The notes under the pieces were generated by a model. It did no database searches. It saw nothing but the letters and a program-made list of their open reading frames with translations, and was not told the DNA's origin. Positions 8,090 to 15,620 of a stretch of DNA of 64,000 bases are shown here, piece by piece. The stretch's first letter is position 1. Each line of letters begins with the position of its first letter. Source of the stretch: Natrialba magadii ATCC 43099 (GTDB lineage Archaea; Halobacteriota; Halobacteria; Halobacteriales; Natrialbaceae). Made by a program: the position numbers and the translations under genes. The stretch is taken from assembly GCF_000025625.1 (NCBI RefSeq), contig NC_013922.1, positions 3,687,859-3,751,858 of the forward strand, read 5' to 3'.

Positions 8090-8842
8090 CTACCGCCAGT
8101 CGCGGCGTCTCACAACTGCCGCAAGCGCGAGCGCAGCCAGCATGCCAAGTGCAGCAATACCCGTGAAGCCGGGAACGCCGTCTGCGCCACTCGCACCTGC
8201 CGCAGCCGAGCCATCGATCTGCACGTGCGCGTCACGATCAAAGGTCCCCTGCGGGTAGTCACTAATGAGAATTGCCTCCGAGTCGGTGATCTCGACCGTC
8301 TCGTTGCCACTCGGTGCATCCGACGCAACCTCGAACGTAATCGTCGCCATCGGCTCCGTTGTTTTCGCACCGTCACCAGACGGCTCGCGCTCCTGTTCGA
8401 GTGTTACCGTCCCCGCGTCCTCGTCGATCTCCTCGGACTCGTGTATCTCGACATCTGGGTCCCCATCAGCCAGCATCCGCTCGTGCACGATATCCGTGAC
8501 TGTGAAGATATCGGCGTTGTACTCGAGTGTCGCTGCCAATTCGTCGACACCGTCGCCGACCAGATCTCCGTGGGTGTGCGCGACGAGTTCGAGTTCGAGC
8601 GTGTCGCCGGCGTCGGCTTCGGTGTCCTCCGGATTGAACCAGAAGCTGGCGATGTTGTCACCGGCACCGACGGGTGCGGGGACGAACGCGACGGCGACGA
8701 GCGCGAGACAGCACGCGGCGATGAGGGTGGCAACGCGGAGCCTGTGCCGTCCGCCGTCGCCGTCGCCGTCGCCGTCACCTTCACCTTCACCTTCACCTTC
8801 ACACTCACTGTCAGTCGCCGACTCTGGGCGTGGTGTCGTCAT
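8090..8842 (-). CDS. Cohesin-like surface protein with PGF-CTERM anchor
   Basis: A 250-residue exported protein. Residues about 13-31 are a (GE)n(GD)n run, then a hydrophobic signal segment (LRVATLIAACCLALVAVAFVP). The mature part (about 62-200) looks like a cohesin or type-3 dockerin-binding beta-sandwich (AGDTLELELVAHT, LAATLEYNADIFTVTDI, MATITFEVASD). The C-terminus is a PGF-CTERM signal: VPGFTGIAALGMLAALALA then RRR. Archaeosortase A substrates carry this tail and end up lipid-linked at the surface. Its start overlaps the stop of the upstream gene as ATGA, so both are cotranslated. Partner unknown. Confidence 0.75.
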   Translation of the reverse strand: MTTPRPESATDSECEGEGEGEGDGDGDGDGGRHRLRVATLIAACCLALVAVAFVPAPVGAGDNIASFWFNPEDTEADAGDTLELELVAHTHGDLVGDGVDELAATLEYNADIFTVTDIVHERMLADGDPDVEIHESEEIDEDAGTVTLEQEREPSGDGAKTTEPMATITFEVASDAPSGNETVEITDSEAILISDYPQGTFDRDAHVQIDGSAAAGASGADGVPGFTGIAALGMLAALALAAVVRRRDWR

Positions 8843-10323
8843 TGCTCGGGAACGGTGAACTCGACCGAGGGCATCTCGAGGAAGGCTGTGTCGTACCCCT
8901 GGTGGCGCGCGACCTGTGGTGGTGAGTCGATCGTGACCGTCACTGAATCGCCGGCTTCGATCTGTGCGTCGTCGACCACCAATCCGTAGTGGATGCCGTA
9001 CTCGCTATCGAGGGTTTCCGTGAGCCCTGCGTCAGGGCCGACGACCGTGTCGCCGTCGCGCTCGACGGTGACGCTGAGCGCGGCGTCGGCGAGCGGGACA
9101 CGGTTGTACGGCGTTCGTGGGGAGACGAGGAGGTACTGGCCGGTGGCAGCGTTACCGTCGCCGTCGCCGTCGTCAGCGAGCCGTTCCGCGTCCGCGGATC
9201 CGTCCTCGAAGAGTGCTGCGAGGATCGCTGCATCGTCGCTTCGTGGGAGCGAGTCGTGGTCGGTTGGAACGCCGGCGGAACCGGACTCGTCGTCAGCAGT
9301 AGCGAGGATCGTACCGTCGTACTCCTCGATCTGGGGGAGAGCGGAGTAGGGGACGTGTGCGTGGTCGCCGTGGCCGTTGTGGTCGTTCTCACTGTCGTGA
9401 TCGTGTTCATCTCCGTGGTCGTGTTCGTGTTCTCCGTCGTCGTGGCTGTCGTGGTCGCCGTGTTCGTGGCCGTCGTCGTGTTCATCCTCGTGGTCGTGAC
9501 CGTCGTCGTGGTCGTCGTGGTCATCGTGATCACCATGCTCGCCGTGATCACCGTGATCCATCGGCTCCAGTGCACCACGGTCTCCCCACTCAGATTCGTC
9601 GAGGTACTGGACGCCGCCGATCACCTCGTGGCGGAACTCGTCGTCGTACTCGAACTCGAAGGTCGCGCTCACGCGCTCGTCGAGTCGGCCCACGAGGTCG
9701 CCGGTCTTTCGCACCGAAAGCGGCGGAACCGTCACCTCGACGGTGTATGTCCCGTCTTCGGGAAGGGTGACGTTGTCGCCAAAGTGAAAGCCCATCTCCT
9801 GGGAGATCATCGACCACGGCGAGACCGGCGACCCAACCTGCTCGTCGCCGTCGTAGACACGAATTTGGACGCCGTCGTCGACTGGCAGCACAGTTCCCGT
9901 CTGCTGGTCCCAGAGCGTGAACATCATGTGGACGCCACGGCCGTCGTCCGGACTCTCGCGTTCGACGGCGTCCTCCCCGCTGCCAGCGATGGTCCAGAAA
10001 TCGTGCGGATACGAGAGCATCGGGCCGAGCATCATGTCGCCGGCTTCGACCGGATCGAGCATCCGCATGGCCTCGCGGTGGGTCGGGAGGTAGACCGCGT
10101 TCGGCGGGTCCTCCACCTCGATCGTGGGTCGCCCGTCGCCGTAGTCCTCGCCGGCACCGTTCTCGTCGCCGTTTTCGGCGTCCGGATCGTCTTCGTCTTC
10201 CTCATCGTCGTCACCGCTGAGACAGCCGGCGAGTGCGAGCACCCCCGTCGCTGCGCCCGTTTTGGCGATGAGCGTCCTGCGGTCGATCTCCATCTCGTCT
10301 GTGATCGGCGTAATGTCCTGCAT
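8839..10323 (-). CDS. p19-like iron-transport lipoprotein with His/Asp-rich insert
   Basis: A 494-residue exported lipoprotein with twin arginines (15-16) and a lipobox LAGC (31-34), so Tat export is likely. Residues about 70-245 resemble the Tp34/p19 periplasmic iron-binding family (HREAMRMLDPVEAGDMMLG, PHDFWTI, GVHMMFTLWDQQTG, EMGFHFGDNVTLPEDG). Residues 256-323 are almost purely His, Asp, Glu and Gly, a probable metal-chelating linker. The last 170 residues repeat a p19-like beta fold (TPYNRVPLADAALSVTV, YGIHYGLVVDD). Iron or copper is inferred; the sequence does not settle which. It sits 67 nt after the DyP-like gene and overlaps the PGF-CTERM gene. Confidence 0.75.
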   Translation of the reverse strand: MQDITPITDEMEIDRRTLIAKTGAATGVLALAGCLSGDDDEEDEDDPDAENGDENGAGEDYGDGRPTIEVEDPPNAVYLPTHREAMRMLDPVEAGDMMLGPMLSYPHDFWTIAGSGEDAVERESPDDGRGVHMMFTLWDQQTGTVLPVDDGVQIRVYDGDEQVGSPVSPWSMISQEMGFHFGDNVTLPEDGTYTVEVTVPPLSVRKTGDLVGRLDERVSATFEFEYDDEFRHEVIGGVQYLDESEWGDRGALEPMDHGDHGEHGDHDDHDDHDDGHDHEDEHDDGHEHGDHDSHDDGEHEHDHGDEHDHDSENDHNGHGDHAHVPYSALPQIEEYDGTILATADDESGSAGVPTDHDSLPRSDDAAILAALFEDGSADAERLADDGDGDGNAATGQYLLVSPRTPYNRVPLADAALSVTVERDGDTVVGPDAGLTETLDSEYGIHYGLVVDDAQIEAGDSVTVTIDSPPQVARHQGYDTAFLEMPSVEFTVPEQ

Positions 10324-10390
10324 GGTGTATCTGTCGTGTTTGCTGGTTTGATTGTGGTTCTCGTTTCGCGTCAGTGGGTGATGGAACGTT

Positions 10391-11713
10391 TCAGGCGTCC
10401 GGATTCGCTACCGGCAGCGCGCGCAACTCCCGCGGCGGGAGCAGGTAGTTCCCCCGCCGGTTGACGAAGATGTAGTGGAGGATCCCGTTGTTCGCCGAGG
10501 GCACGTCAAGATCCGCGCCCGTCATCGCCTCCCGTACCCGGACGAAGTCTTCAACCTCGTGCTGGAGCGAGACGAAGTGCAGCCCCGGCCGGTCGCCGTC
10601 GATCGTGTTGAAATCGCGGCGCAAGAGCCGCGGTTCCCCATCTTCGCGCCCTCGTGCTGCCTTCTGAGCGTGACCGACGACACCCTCCTGCCTGGCGTCG
10701 GCAGCCGTCGCCTCGATCCGCTCGTCGCTCAGTCCGCTGTCGGTTCCCAGTTCCTCTCCCACCTCACCGACGAGTTCCGCCGCGGCGTGTTCCGGGCTGA
10801 ACATCTTCGAGACGCGCTGGTAGTGGTTCTCCTGCTCGAACCAGACTTCGAGCTGGATGTCCATCGAGGAAACGTGCTGTGTCGTCCCATCGGTAAACGG
10901 CCCGGAATCGATGGTCACGCGGCCTTCGCTCGCCTGCGTGCGGTCGAATCCTGAACGAAAGCCCATGAAAAACGGCGCGTCCTCGGGGACCGCGTCAGGG
11001 ACGTTGGAGACGTCCGTGTGCTCCGCCGGCAGCCCCTCACCGACAAACCCAGTTCGGCGGTTCTCATCGACGCGCTCGAAGACGTCCGCGAGGTCGGACT
11101 CGAGTACGACGCCGTTGCGTTCAGGCTCCTCCTGCTCACCGAACAGTCCCTCCTCGACTTCGAGGACGACCTCGGGGCGGTCGCTCGCGAGGTGGAGCAA
11201 GGCGTCGAACTCGTCGAAGGCGGGGTCCTCGCGGGACGTGAGCGCCTCTGGTTCGGGGAGGTCGACTGTCTCGGGGAGGTCCGCGTCGAATCGCTCGAAG
11301 TACGCCGGCGTGTAGCCGAGCGTAAACAGCAGTCCGTCGGTGCTCCACTCGTAGGCGCGTTCGAGCGTTCTGAGGGTTGATTCGGTGATGTCGCGGGCAT
11401 CTGCGGTTGGTTCTCCGTCGGCAGTCGCACGCTCAGTCAGCGCCAGTGGGAGCAAGACGTGGTGTGCCGGGGGGCTGACGTTCCCGTCGTCGTCGCGCGG
11501 TGCGAACTCGTTCCAGGCGTGCTGGCGAGCGGGCAGCGAGTCGGGGTCGTCGGTTCCCGGTGGGACGTCGCTTCCGTCGTCGTTCTCGTCTCCGTCGCTA
11601 CTCGCGTCGAGACATGCACTGAGTGCGGTCGCGCCGCCAACGGCGACGAGCGCGCGGGCGTACTCCCGGCGGGAGAGCGTGGACCGATCGGGGAGCGTCA
11701 CTAGTCTCACCAC
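10391..11713 (-). CDS. DyP/EfeB-like Tat lipoprotein (DUF7405-like)
   Basis: A 440-residue exported protein: SRREYARALVAVGGATALSAC gives a Tat motif (Arg15-Arg16) and lipobox (31-34). The body resembles dye-decolourising peroxidases: a GFRSG segment (about 245) where active enzymes have GFRDG, an EGRVTIDSGPFTDGTTQHVSS block, VGHAQKAARGR near the expected haem-ligand His, and the late DRPGLHFVSLQHEVEDFV strand typical of the fold. With the catalytic Asp apparently replaced by Ser it may be a haem- or iron-binding protein rather than a peroxidase. It starts at GTG and leads a three-gene surface operon. Confidence 0.7.
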   Translation of the reverse strand: MVRLVTLPDRSTLSRREYARALVAVGGATALSACLDASSDGDENDDGSDVPPGTDDPDSLPARQHAWNEFAPRDDDGNVSPPAHHVLLPLALTERATADGEPTADARDITESTLRTLERAYEWSTDGLLFTLGYTPAYFERFDADLPETVDLPEPEALTSREDPAFDEFDALLHLASDRPEVVLEVEEGLFGEQEEPERNGVVLESDLADVFERVDENRRTGFVGEGLPAEHTDVSNVPDAVPEDAPFFMGFRSGFDRTQASEGRVTIDSGPFTDGTTQHVSSMDIQLEVWFEQENHYQRVSKMFSPEHAAAELVGEVGEELGTDSGLSDERIEATAADARQEGVVGHAQKAARGREDGEPRLLRRDFNTIDGDRPGLHFVSLQHEVEDFVRVREAMTGADLDVPSANNGILHYIFVNRRGNYLLPPRELRALPVANPDA

Positions 11714-11916
11714 GGGACCGGATGGTCCAAAGCGTTACTCTTCGCGACGAGTCTACCGTTATCGTCGACAGAACGTGTTCGGCTCTCAGCCGAATTCCGT
11801 CCAGGAGTTCGACCGACCAGCACCATTTCGACGGTGGACTCGAGTACCCACGGCTCGTCGTTTGCGGCAAGCATTGCGAGCGGCGGACGAGAAGTCACCA
11901 GCGCCGGGTCACCTGG
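11714..11916. other. Intergenic region, no gene seen
   Basis: About 200 nt between menB and the DyP-like gene. It is GC-rich, contains one ACTCGAGT octamer (11838-11845), and I see no ORF with coding character. Confidence 0.5.
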
Positions 11917-12819
11917 TCAGTAGTGCCACGGATAGTCGTCGAATTCAGGATCACGTCCCTCGACGAACGCGTCGCGGCCCTCTTTCGCCTCGTCGGTCAT
12001 GTAGCCAAGCCGGGTCGCCTCCCCGGCGAACACCTGCTGGCCGATCATCCCGTCGTCGGTCATATTGAACGCGTACTTCAGCATCCGCATCGCCGTCGGG
12101 CTCTTCGCGTTGATCCGCTCGCCCCACTCCAGCGCGGTCTCCTCGAGTTCGTCGTGGGGGACGGCTTCGTTGACCATGCCCATCTCGGCTGCTTCCTCGG
12201 CGCTGTAGGTCTTCCCGAGGAAGAACACCTCGCGGGCTTTCTTCTGGCCGATCTGCTTGGCGAGGTAGGCCGAGCCGAAGCCGGCGTCGTAGCTCGCCAC
12301 GTCGGGGTCGGTCTGGAGGAACTTCGCGTGCTCTTCACTGGCGAGCGTCATGTCACAGACGACGTGCAGCGAGTGACCGCCGCCGACGGCCCAGCCGGGG
12401 ACGACGCAGACGACGACCTTCGGAATGTGGCGGATGAGGCGCTGGACTTCGAGAATGTGGAGTCGACCCTGCTCGGATGCGCGGGCTGTCTCGCTCTCCT
12501 CGTCCTCGCCGGTGTACTGGTAGCCGTCGTCGCCGCGGACCGTCTGGTCGCCGCCAGAACAGAACGCCCAGCCGCCGTCCTTCGAGGAGGGGCCGTTGCC
12601 GGTGAGCAGGATACAACCCACGTCGGTCTGGCGCTTTGCGTGATCCAGCGCGTCGTACAGTTCGTCGACCGTCCCCGGGCGGAAGGCGTTTCGAACGTCG
12701 GGGCGGTCGAACGCGATGCGAACCGTCCCGGAGTCGACCGCGCGGTGATATGTGAGATCGCGAAAGTCGAACTCGTCGACCGGCTCCCACCGGTCTGCGT
12801 CGAAGCATTCCGAAACCAT
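11917..12819 (-). CDS. menB: 1,4-dihydroxy-2-naphthoyl-CoA synthase
   Basis: A 300-residue crotonase-fold enzyme that cyclises o-succinylbenzoyl-CoA. Family features: RPDVRNAFRPGTVDEL, the GGWAFCSGGDQTVRG oxyanion-hole loop, the GWAVGGGHSLHVVCDMTLAS stretch, TDPDVASYDAGFGSAYLA and the C-terminal EGRDPEFDDYPWHY that reaches into the neighbouring subunit. Length is normal. It is separated from menA by the surface-protein operon and from menD by the accessory island and the J-domain gene. Confidence 0.96.
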   Translation of the reverse strand: MVSECFDADRWEPVDEFDFRDLTYHRAVDSGTVRIAFDRPDVRNAFRPGTVDELYDALDHAKRQTDVGCILLTGNGPSSKDGGWAFCSGGDQTVRGDDGYQYTGEDEESETARASEQGRLHILEVQRLIRHIPKVVVCVVPGWAVGGGHSLHVVCDMTLASEEHAKFLQTDPDVASYDAGFGSAYLAKQIGQKKAREVFFLGKTYSAEEAAEMGMVNEAVPHDELEETALEWGERINAKSPTAMRMLKYAFNMTDDGMIGQQVFAGEATRLGYMTDEAKEGRDAFVEGRDPEFDDYPWHY

Positions 12820-13016
12820 TGGCCGACTGTCGGGGGCGAATCCTGATATAGGTTCTCGTCGCCGCTAACTACGACGAGTTCACTAGCTTTCGTTCATTTC
12901 ATTAGATCATAATGGTTCTGCACGGTTCCTAACTCATATCGCACCCTTTGCGAGAGAGGCCTGAATGGTAGTACTACATCCCTGACGCCACGTATTGACA
13001 AGTAGGTACACGTCAT

Positions 13017-13030
13017 AACATATATATCCC
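13017..13030 (+). promoter_or_regulatory. TATA box of the antitoxin-toxin operon
   Basis: AACATATATATCCC lies about 27 nt before ATG 13051, so the mRNA is probably leaderless. The surrounding 12850-13050 region is clearly more AT-rich than menB. Confidence 0.5.
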
Positions 13031-13050
13031 TCCCCGTCGAACGTCAATGT

Positions 13051-13377
13051 ATGAGCGGATCAAGCTACGACAAGACGATTCAGTTCCGTGCCGGAGCCGA
13101 AAAAGAGGCCGCGGAACTCCTCGATGAGATCCACATCGGTGGCGTCAACGTGAGCGAACTCGCCCGCGTCGGCCTGGTCGAAATGCTCCGACAGTCATTA
13201 GATGAACAAGACAAGATTGCGGTGTACGAACGATACAGTCGTGGTGAGATTGGTGAGGACGTGGCCCGTGTCCTTCTCGGTGAGAAACTCGATAGGATGG
13301 AAGAAGAGAAAGCGTCGTTCGAGGCGGCTATGGAACGAGACACGTCTGAATTCTTGACGGGCAGCGATGGCGAGTGA
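13051..13377 (+). CDS. Putative antitoxin of a PIN toxin pair
   Basis: A 108-residue acidic protein. The N-terminal half (YDKTIQFRAGAEKEAAELLDE, then NVSELARVGLVEMLRQ) looks like a ribbon-helix-helix DNA-binding domain. The second half (YSRGEIGEDVARVLLGEKLDRMEEEKASFE) resembles the segment that wraps a partner in UPF0175-like antitoxins. It overlaps the PIN gene by 11 nt, the usual antitoxin-first order. Autoregulation is likely but not shown. Confidence 0.6.
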   Translation: MSGSSYDKTIQFRAGAEKEAAELLDEIHIGGVNVSELARVGLVEMLRQSLDEQDKIAVYERYSRGEIGEDVARVLLGEKLDRMEEEKASFEAAMERDTSEFLTGSDGE

Positions 13378-13981
13378 AGCTCGCTATCCGATACTGGCTG
13401 ATACGAGTTCCTTGATCGCGGTTGCGAACACCACTCAGTGGGAACGACTGAAAGACGCGATCCATCTTACAACGACGAACGTCTGCAAGCACGAACTTCA
13501 AAACCACGTCAGCTCGAACAAATACCCGCCTGAGGGCAGCCGTGAACACTACTTGAAACGAGGAAGCCAACGTGTTGTTGAACATCTAGACGAGGATTCG
13601 TCGCCATGGTCGTGCGTCACTGTCGTTCCCCGCCCGCATGGACCAGATGCAGGCGAGCAATCGCTCAAGCAGGAACTTTCTGAACACGGTTCATCGTATC
13701 TGATCGTATCGATTCTTGACTCAGCTGCGAGACGGTCAATTCGGCGTCTCATCGATGACAACGGGTACGACATTGACGTTGTGGGACCACCGTATCTCCT
13801 CTACATCCTGCTTGACAACGACCTCATCGAAAAGCCTGAATTCTGCGAGGCAACCGTGAGGATGATTCAAACGGAAGGGTGGACTGGGTACGAGGTTGTG
13901 AAGAACGCGTGGAGCAGTATTCCCGTTAATTGTTCTGAAATCCTTGACGGCGAATATGATGACGCCCTTCCACCGAAATAA
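13367..13981 (+). CDS. PIN-domain-like protein, putative toxin ribonuclease
   Basis: A 204-residue protein opening with RYPILADTSSLIAVANT, the first PIN strand and catalytic Asp (Asp12). Candidates for other acidic residues are CKHELQNH, DAGEQSLKQEL and VSILDSAARRSIRRLI. The order resembles VapC-type PIN nucleases, although it is longer than classical VapC (about 130 residues). The extra C-terminal 60 residues are unidentified. Codon use is less GC-rich than in menB, consistent with transfer. The toxin role is inferred from the domain and the overlapping upstream gene. Confidence 0.6.
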   Translation: MASEARYPILADTSSLIAVANTTQWERLKDAIHLTTTNVCKHELQNHVSSNKYPPEGSREHYLKRGSQRVVEHLDEDSSPWSCVTVVPRPHGPDAGEQSLKQELSEHGSSYLIVSILDSAARRSIRRLIDDNGYDIDVVGPPYLLYILLDNDLIEKPEFCEATVRMIQTEGWTGYEVVKNAWSSIPVNCSEILDGEYDDALPPK

Positions 13982-14102
13982 TCTGGCTTATACTGTCAAT
14001 CTGATCAGTACAGGTGAAGCACACCTTATTCAGCACGAATATATTTCCCGCAAAGAGGGAAACAGGTTTGTCTCTGCAGAATGAATTTGTGAACGAACAA
14101 AT

Positions 14103-14570
14103 ATGACCCCGCTCAGCAGATTCCGTAAGAACATAAATTACGGACAGTTTCGCACAGCAGTCCTCCTCGGAATCGCTTCGATTCCATTTACTTTCGGGAT
14201 TAATTGGGTACTCACGCCTGACCCGGTTTCAGCAACACCATTGTTCATTGCCTCCATAATTTCAGGGTATCTATACCAGTCTCATTCAATCAAAGGAACC
14301 CATGTAGGCGTTGTAACCGGTCTAACTGGGGGTATTCCGATTGTCCTCTGGCAGAGTGGAGCAACAGTCGTTGACTGGTGGGGACATTCAACCCTCGTGG
14401 ATGCTGTCGGAGACTCTTGGCTGATGGCTATTTCCTCAGTTGGAGCGGGTGTGGCCACCTTTGGTCTTCTGACGATTGTCATGGTGGTAATTGGAGTGAT
14501 TGGTGGATTCATTGGTGAATGGATGAACAATCGCATTGACCGAACGCACACGCTCAGGTCAGAAGCATAA
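14103..14570 (+). CDS. DUF5518-like membrane protein
   Basis: A 155-residue protein with about four transmembrane helices (about 18-36, 43-58, 67-85 and 114-140), a cytosolic basic start (SRFRKNINYGQFRTA) and a basic C-terminus. Glycine-rich turns such as SGYLYQ and GVVTGLTGG fit the haloarchaeal DUF5518 family; function unknown. Base composition is AT-richer than the core genes. It lies downstream of the PIN gene in the same orientation but 120 nt away, so probably a separate unit. Confidence 0.65.
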   Translation: MTPLSRFRKNINYGQFRTAVLLGIASIPFTFGINWVLTPDPVSATPLFIASIISGYLYQSHSIKGTHVGVVTGLTGGIPIVLWQSGATVVDWWGHSTLVDAVGDSWLMAISSVGAGVATFGLLTIVMVVIGVIGGFIGEWMNNRIDRTHTLRSEA

Positions 14571-14921
14571 TCGTTTCTGAGGGAGTCATAATCTACCTAC
14601 GTATTGATTCCATCTACGCCTACAGAGAATCAGGTGGTAAGTAGGCACACGCAGTTACCGTTCAGTACAGATGAAGAACTCAGCAGCAGGCCCAGTTAAA
14701 ATATACTGAAAGCATCCAATATCCTATCAATATATTTGTCATACTTCCCTTCTTTCTCCTCCTCTTCGCCGAGCGGTTTTGTATCCTTCCTGTCACCAGT
14801 CATAGATAAACGGTTGATATGAACAGAAATTAACCTTCTGGTCATAATAGACGTTCACTTTGCAGCCGTAGTGATCTGCGGTCTCAAGAAACAATATCTC
14901 GAAATGAAGTCACTCGGAGAG
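14571..14921. other. AT-rich intergenic region of the island
   Basis: This 351-nt stretch between two opposing genes is strongly AT-rich. The only coding candidate is a 35-codon ORF on the minus strand (14696-14803). The pyrimidine-rich block at 14743-14765 is the antisense of that ORF's Glu/Lys run. No inverted-repeat terminator is obvious. Confidence 0.5.
14696..14803 (-). CDS. Possible small protein, 35 residues
   Basis: ATG 14803 to TAA 14696 encodes MTGDRKDTKPLGEEEEKEG followed by KYDKYIDRILDAFSIF. The charged first half and amphipathic second half look like a real peptide, and the reverse frames are stop-rich. A TATA-like stretch lies upstream (plus strand about 14828-14838). No family is recognised. 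It could be a fragment of a decayed gene. Confidence 0.35.
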   Translation of the reverse strand: MTGDRKDTKPLGEEEEKEGKYDKYIDRILDAFSIF

Positions 14922-15401
14922 TTACTCCTTAGTGAAGAACTCATCATCATAATCTCGATCAGAGTCTTCACCCGAGAAGTCCGTCACATCTTCACCGAAC
15001 GGATCAACGTACGGATCACTGTCACTGCGTCTCGCTAACTCCTCTTTCGTCTCCTCACCCTCAATCCACTCCACCAGCTCTTGCTTCCCATCCTCAACTT
15101 GTGCCTGCATATCAAGCATTGTTCGATACGCGTGGACGATGTCTAATCGCTCCATTTTTGCTATTACATACTGCCCACGCTCTGTAATCCGATACTGGTT
15201 CTTCACCGATGTCTCCCGGTCGTCGATTTCCGGAGTAATCAGTCCGAGGTCCTTCGCTTCCCCGATCCGCTTCGACAACGTTGACGAACTAATCTGTAAT
15301 CGCTCGTTCAGATGTTTGAACCGCTTGGAATCACCCTTCAGCACCACGAGGAGACCAATCCCGCCACGCAACTCAAAGAACTCCCTAAGCGTGTCTGCCA
15401 T
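14922..15401 (-). CDS. Winged HTH regulator next to the transposase
   Basis: A 159-residue protein. Residues 1-80 form a winged helix (FFELRGGIGLLVVL, RFKHLNERLQISSSTLSKRIGEAKDLGLI, then NQYRITERGQYVIAKM), similar to HxlR/MarR-type haloarchaeal regulators. A helical linker (DIVHAYRTMLDMQAQVEDG) may dimerise. The last 50 residues are acidic and likely disordered. It is divergent from the transposase gene, and inverted repeats rich in TTCGA fill the space between them, so it may control itself and the transposase. Confidence 0.75.
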   Translation of the reverse strand: MADTLREFFELRGGIGLLVVLKGDSKRFKHLNERLQISSSTLSKRIGEAKDLGLITPEIDDRETSVKNQYRITERGQYVIAKMERLDIVHAYRTMLDMQAQVEDGKQELVEWIEGEETKEELARRSDSDPYVDPFGEDVTDFSGEDSDRDYDDEFFTKE

Positions 15402-15479
15402 GTCTCACACGCTATACCCTGTTGGCATCCGTAGTCAAACTTTCTTCTACTCTGAACTCCACTTCGTTCCAAAATAGAG

Positions 15480-15507
15480 TTCGATTTGGAATAATTCGGA
15501 AATCGAA
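15480..15507. promoter_or_regulatory. Inverted repeat between regulator and transposase
   Basis: TTCGATTT (15480-15487) and AAATCGAA (15500-15507) form a perfect 8-bp inverted repeat with a 12-nt spacer, located 80-110 nt upstream of the HTH start and about 115 nt upstream of the transposase. It is a candidate operator for the HTH protein. Confidence 0.45.
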
Positions 15508-15587
15508 TTGTCCTGTACGCGTATCGCGTTTAACCACCCGTAGCGTAGGATAAGGCAGGTTTCCGGAAACAACACCCCGAACCTTAC

Positions 15588-15602
15588 ACTTCGATTCGAA
15601 GT
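15588..15602. promoter_or_regulatory. Palindrome just before the transposase start
   Basis: ACTTCGATTCGAAGT is a perfect palindrome with a 1-nt centre, ending 18 nt before ATG 15621. It shares the TTCGA core with the 15480-15507 repeat, so a bound protein would block transposase transcription. Confidence 0.45.
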
Positions 15603-15620
15603 AAAATCACCTACCAATCT

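Noticed and set aside
8989..10464. Plus-strand frame of 491 codons antisense to the p19-like gene
   Set aside because: Its Val/Ala/Asp-rich valine runs are the reverse complement of the His/Asp repeats. No start signal or family.
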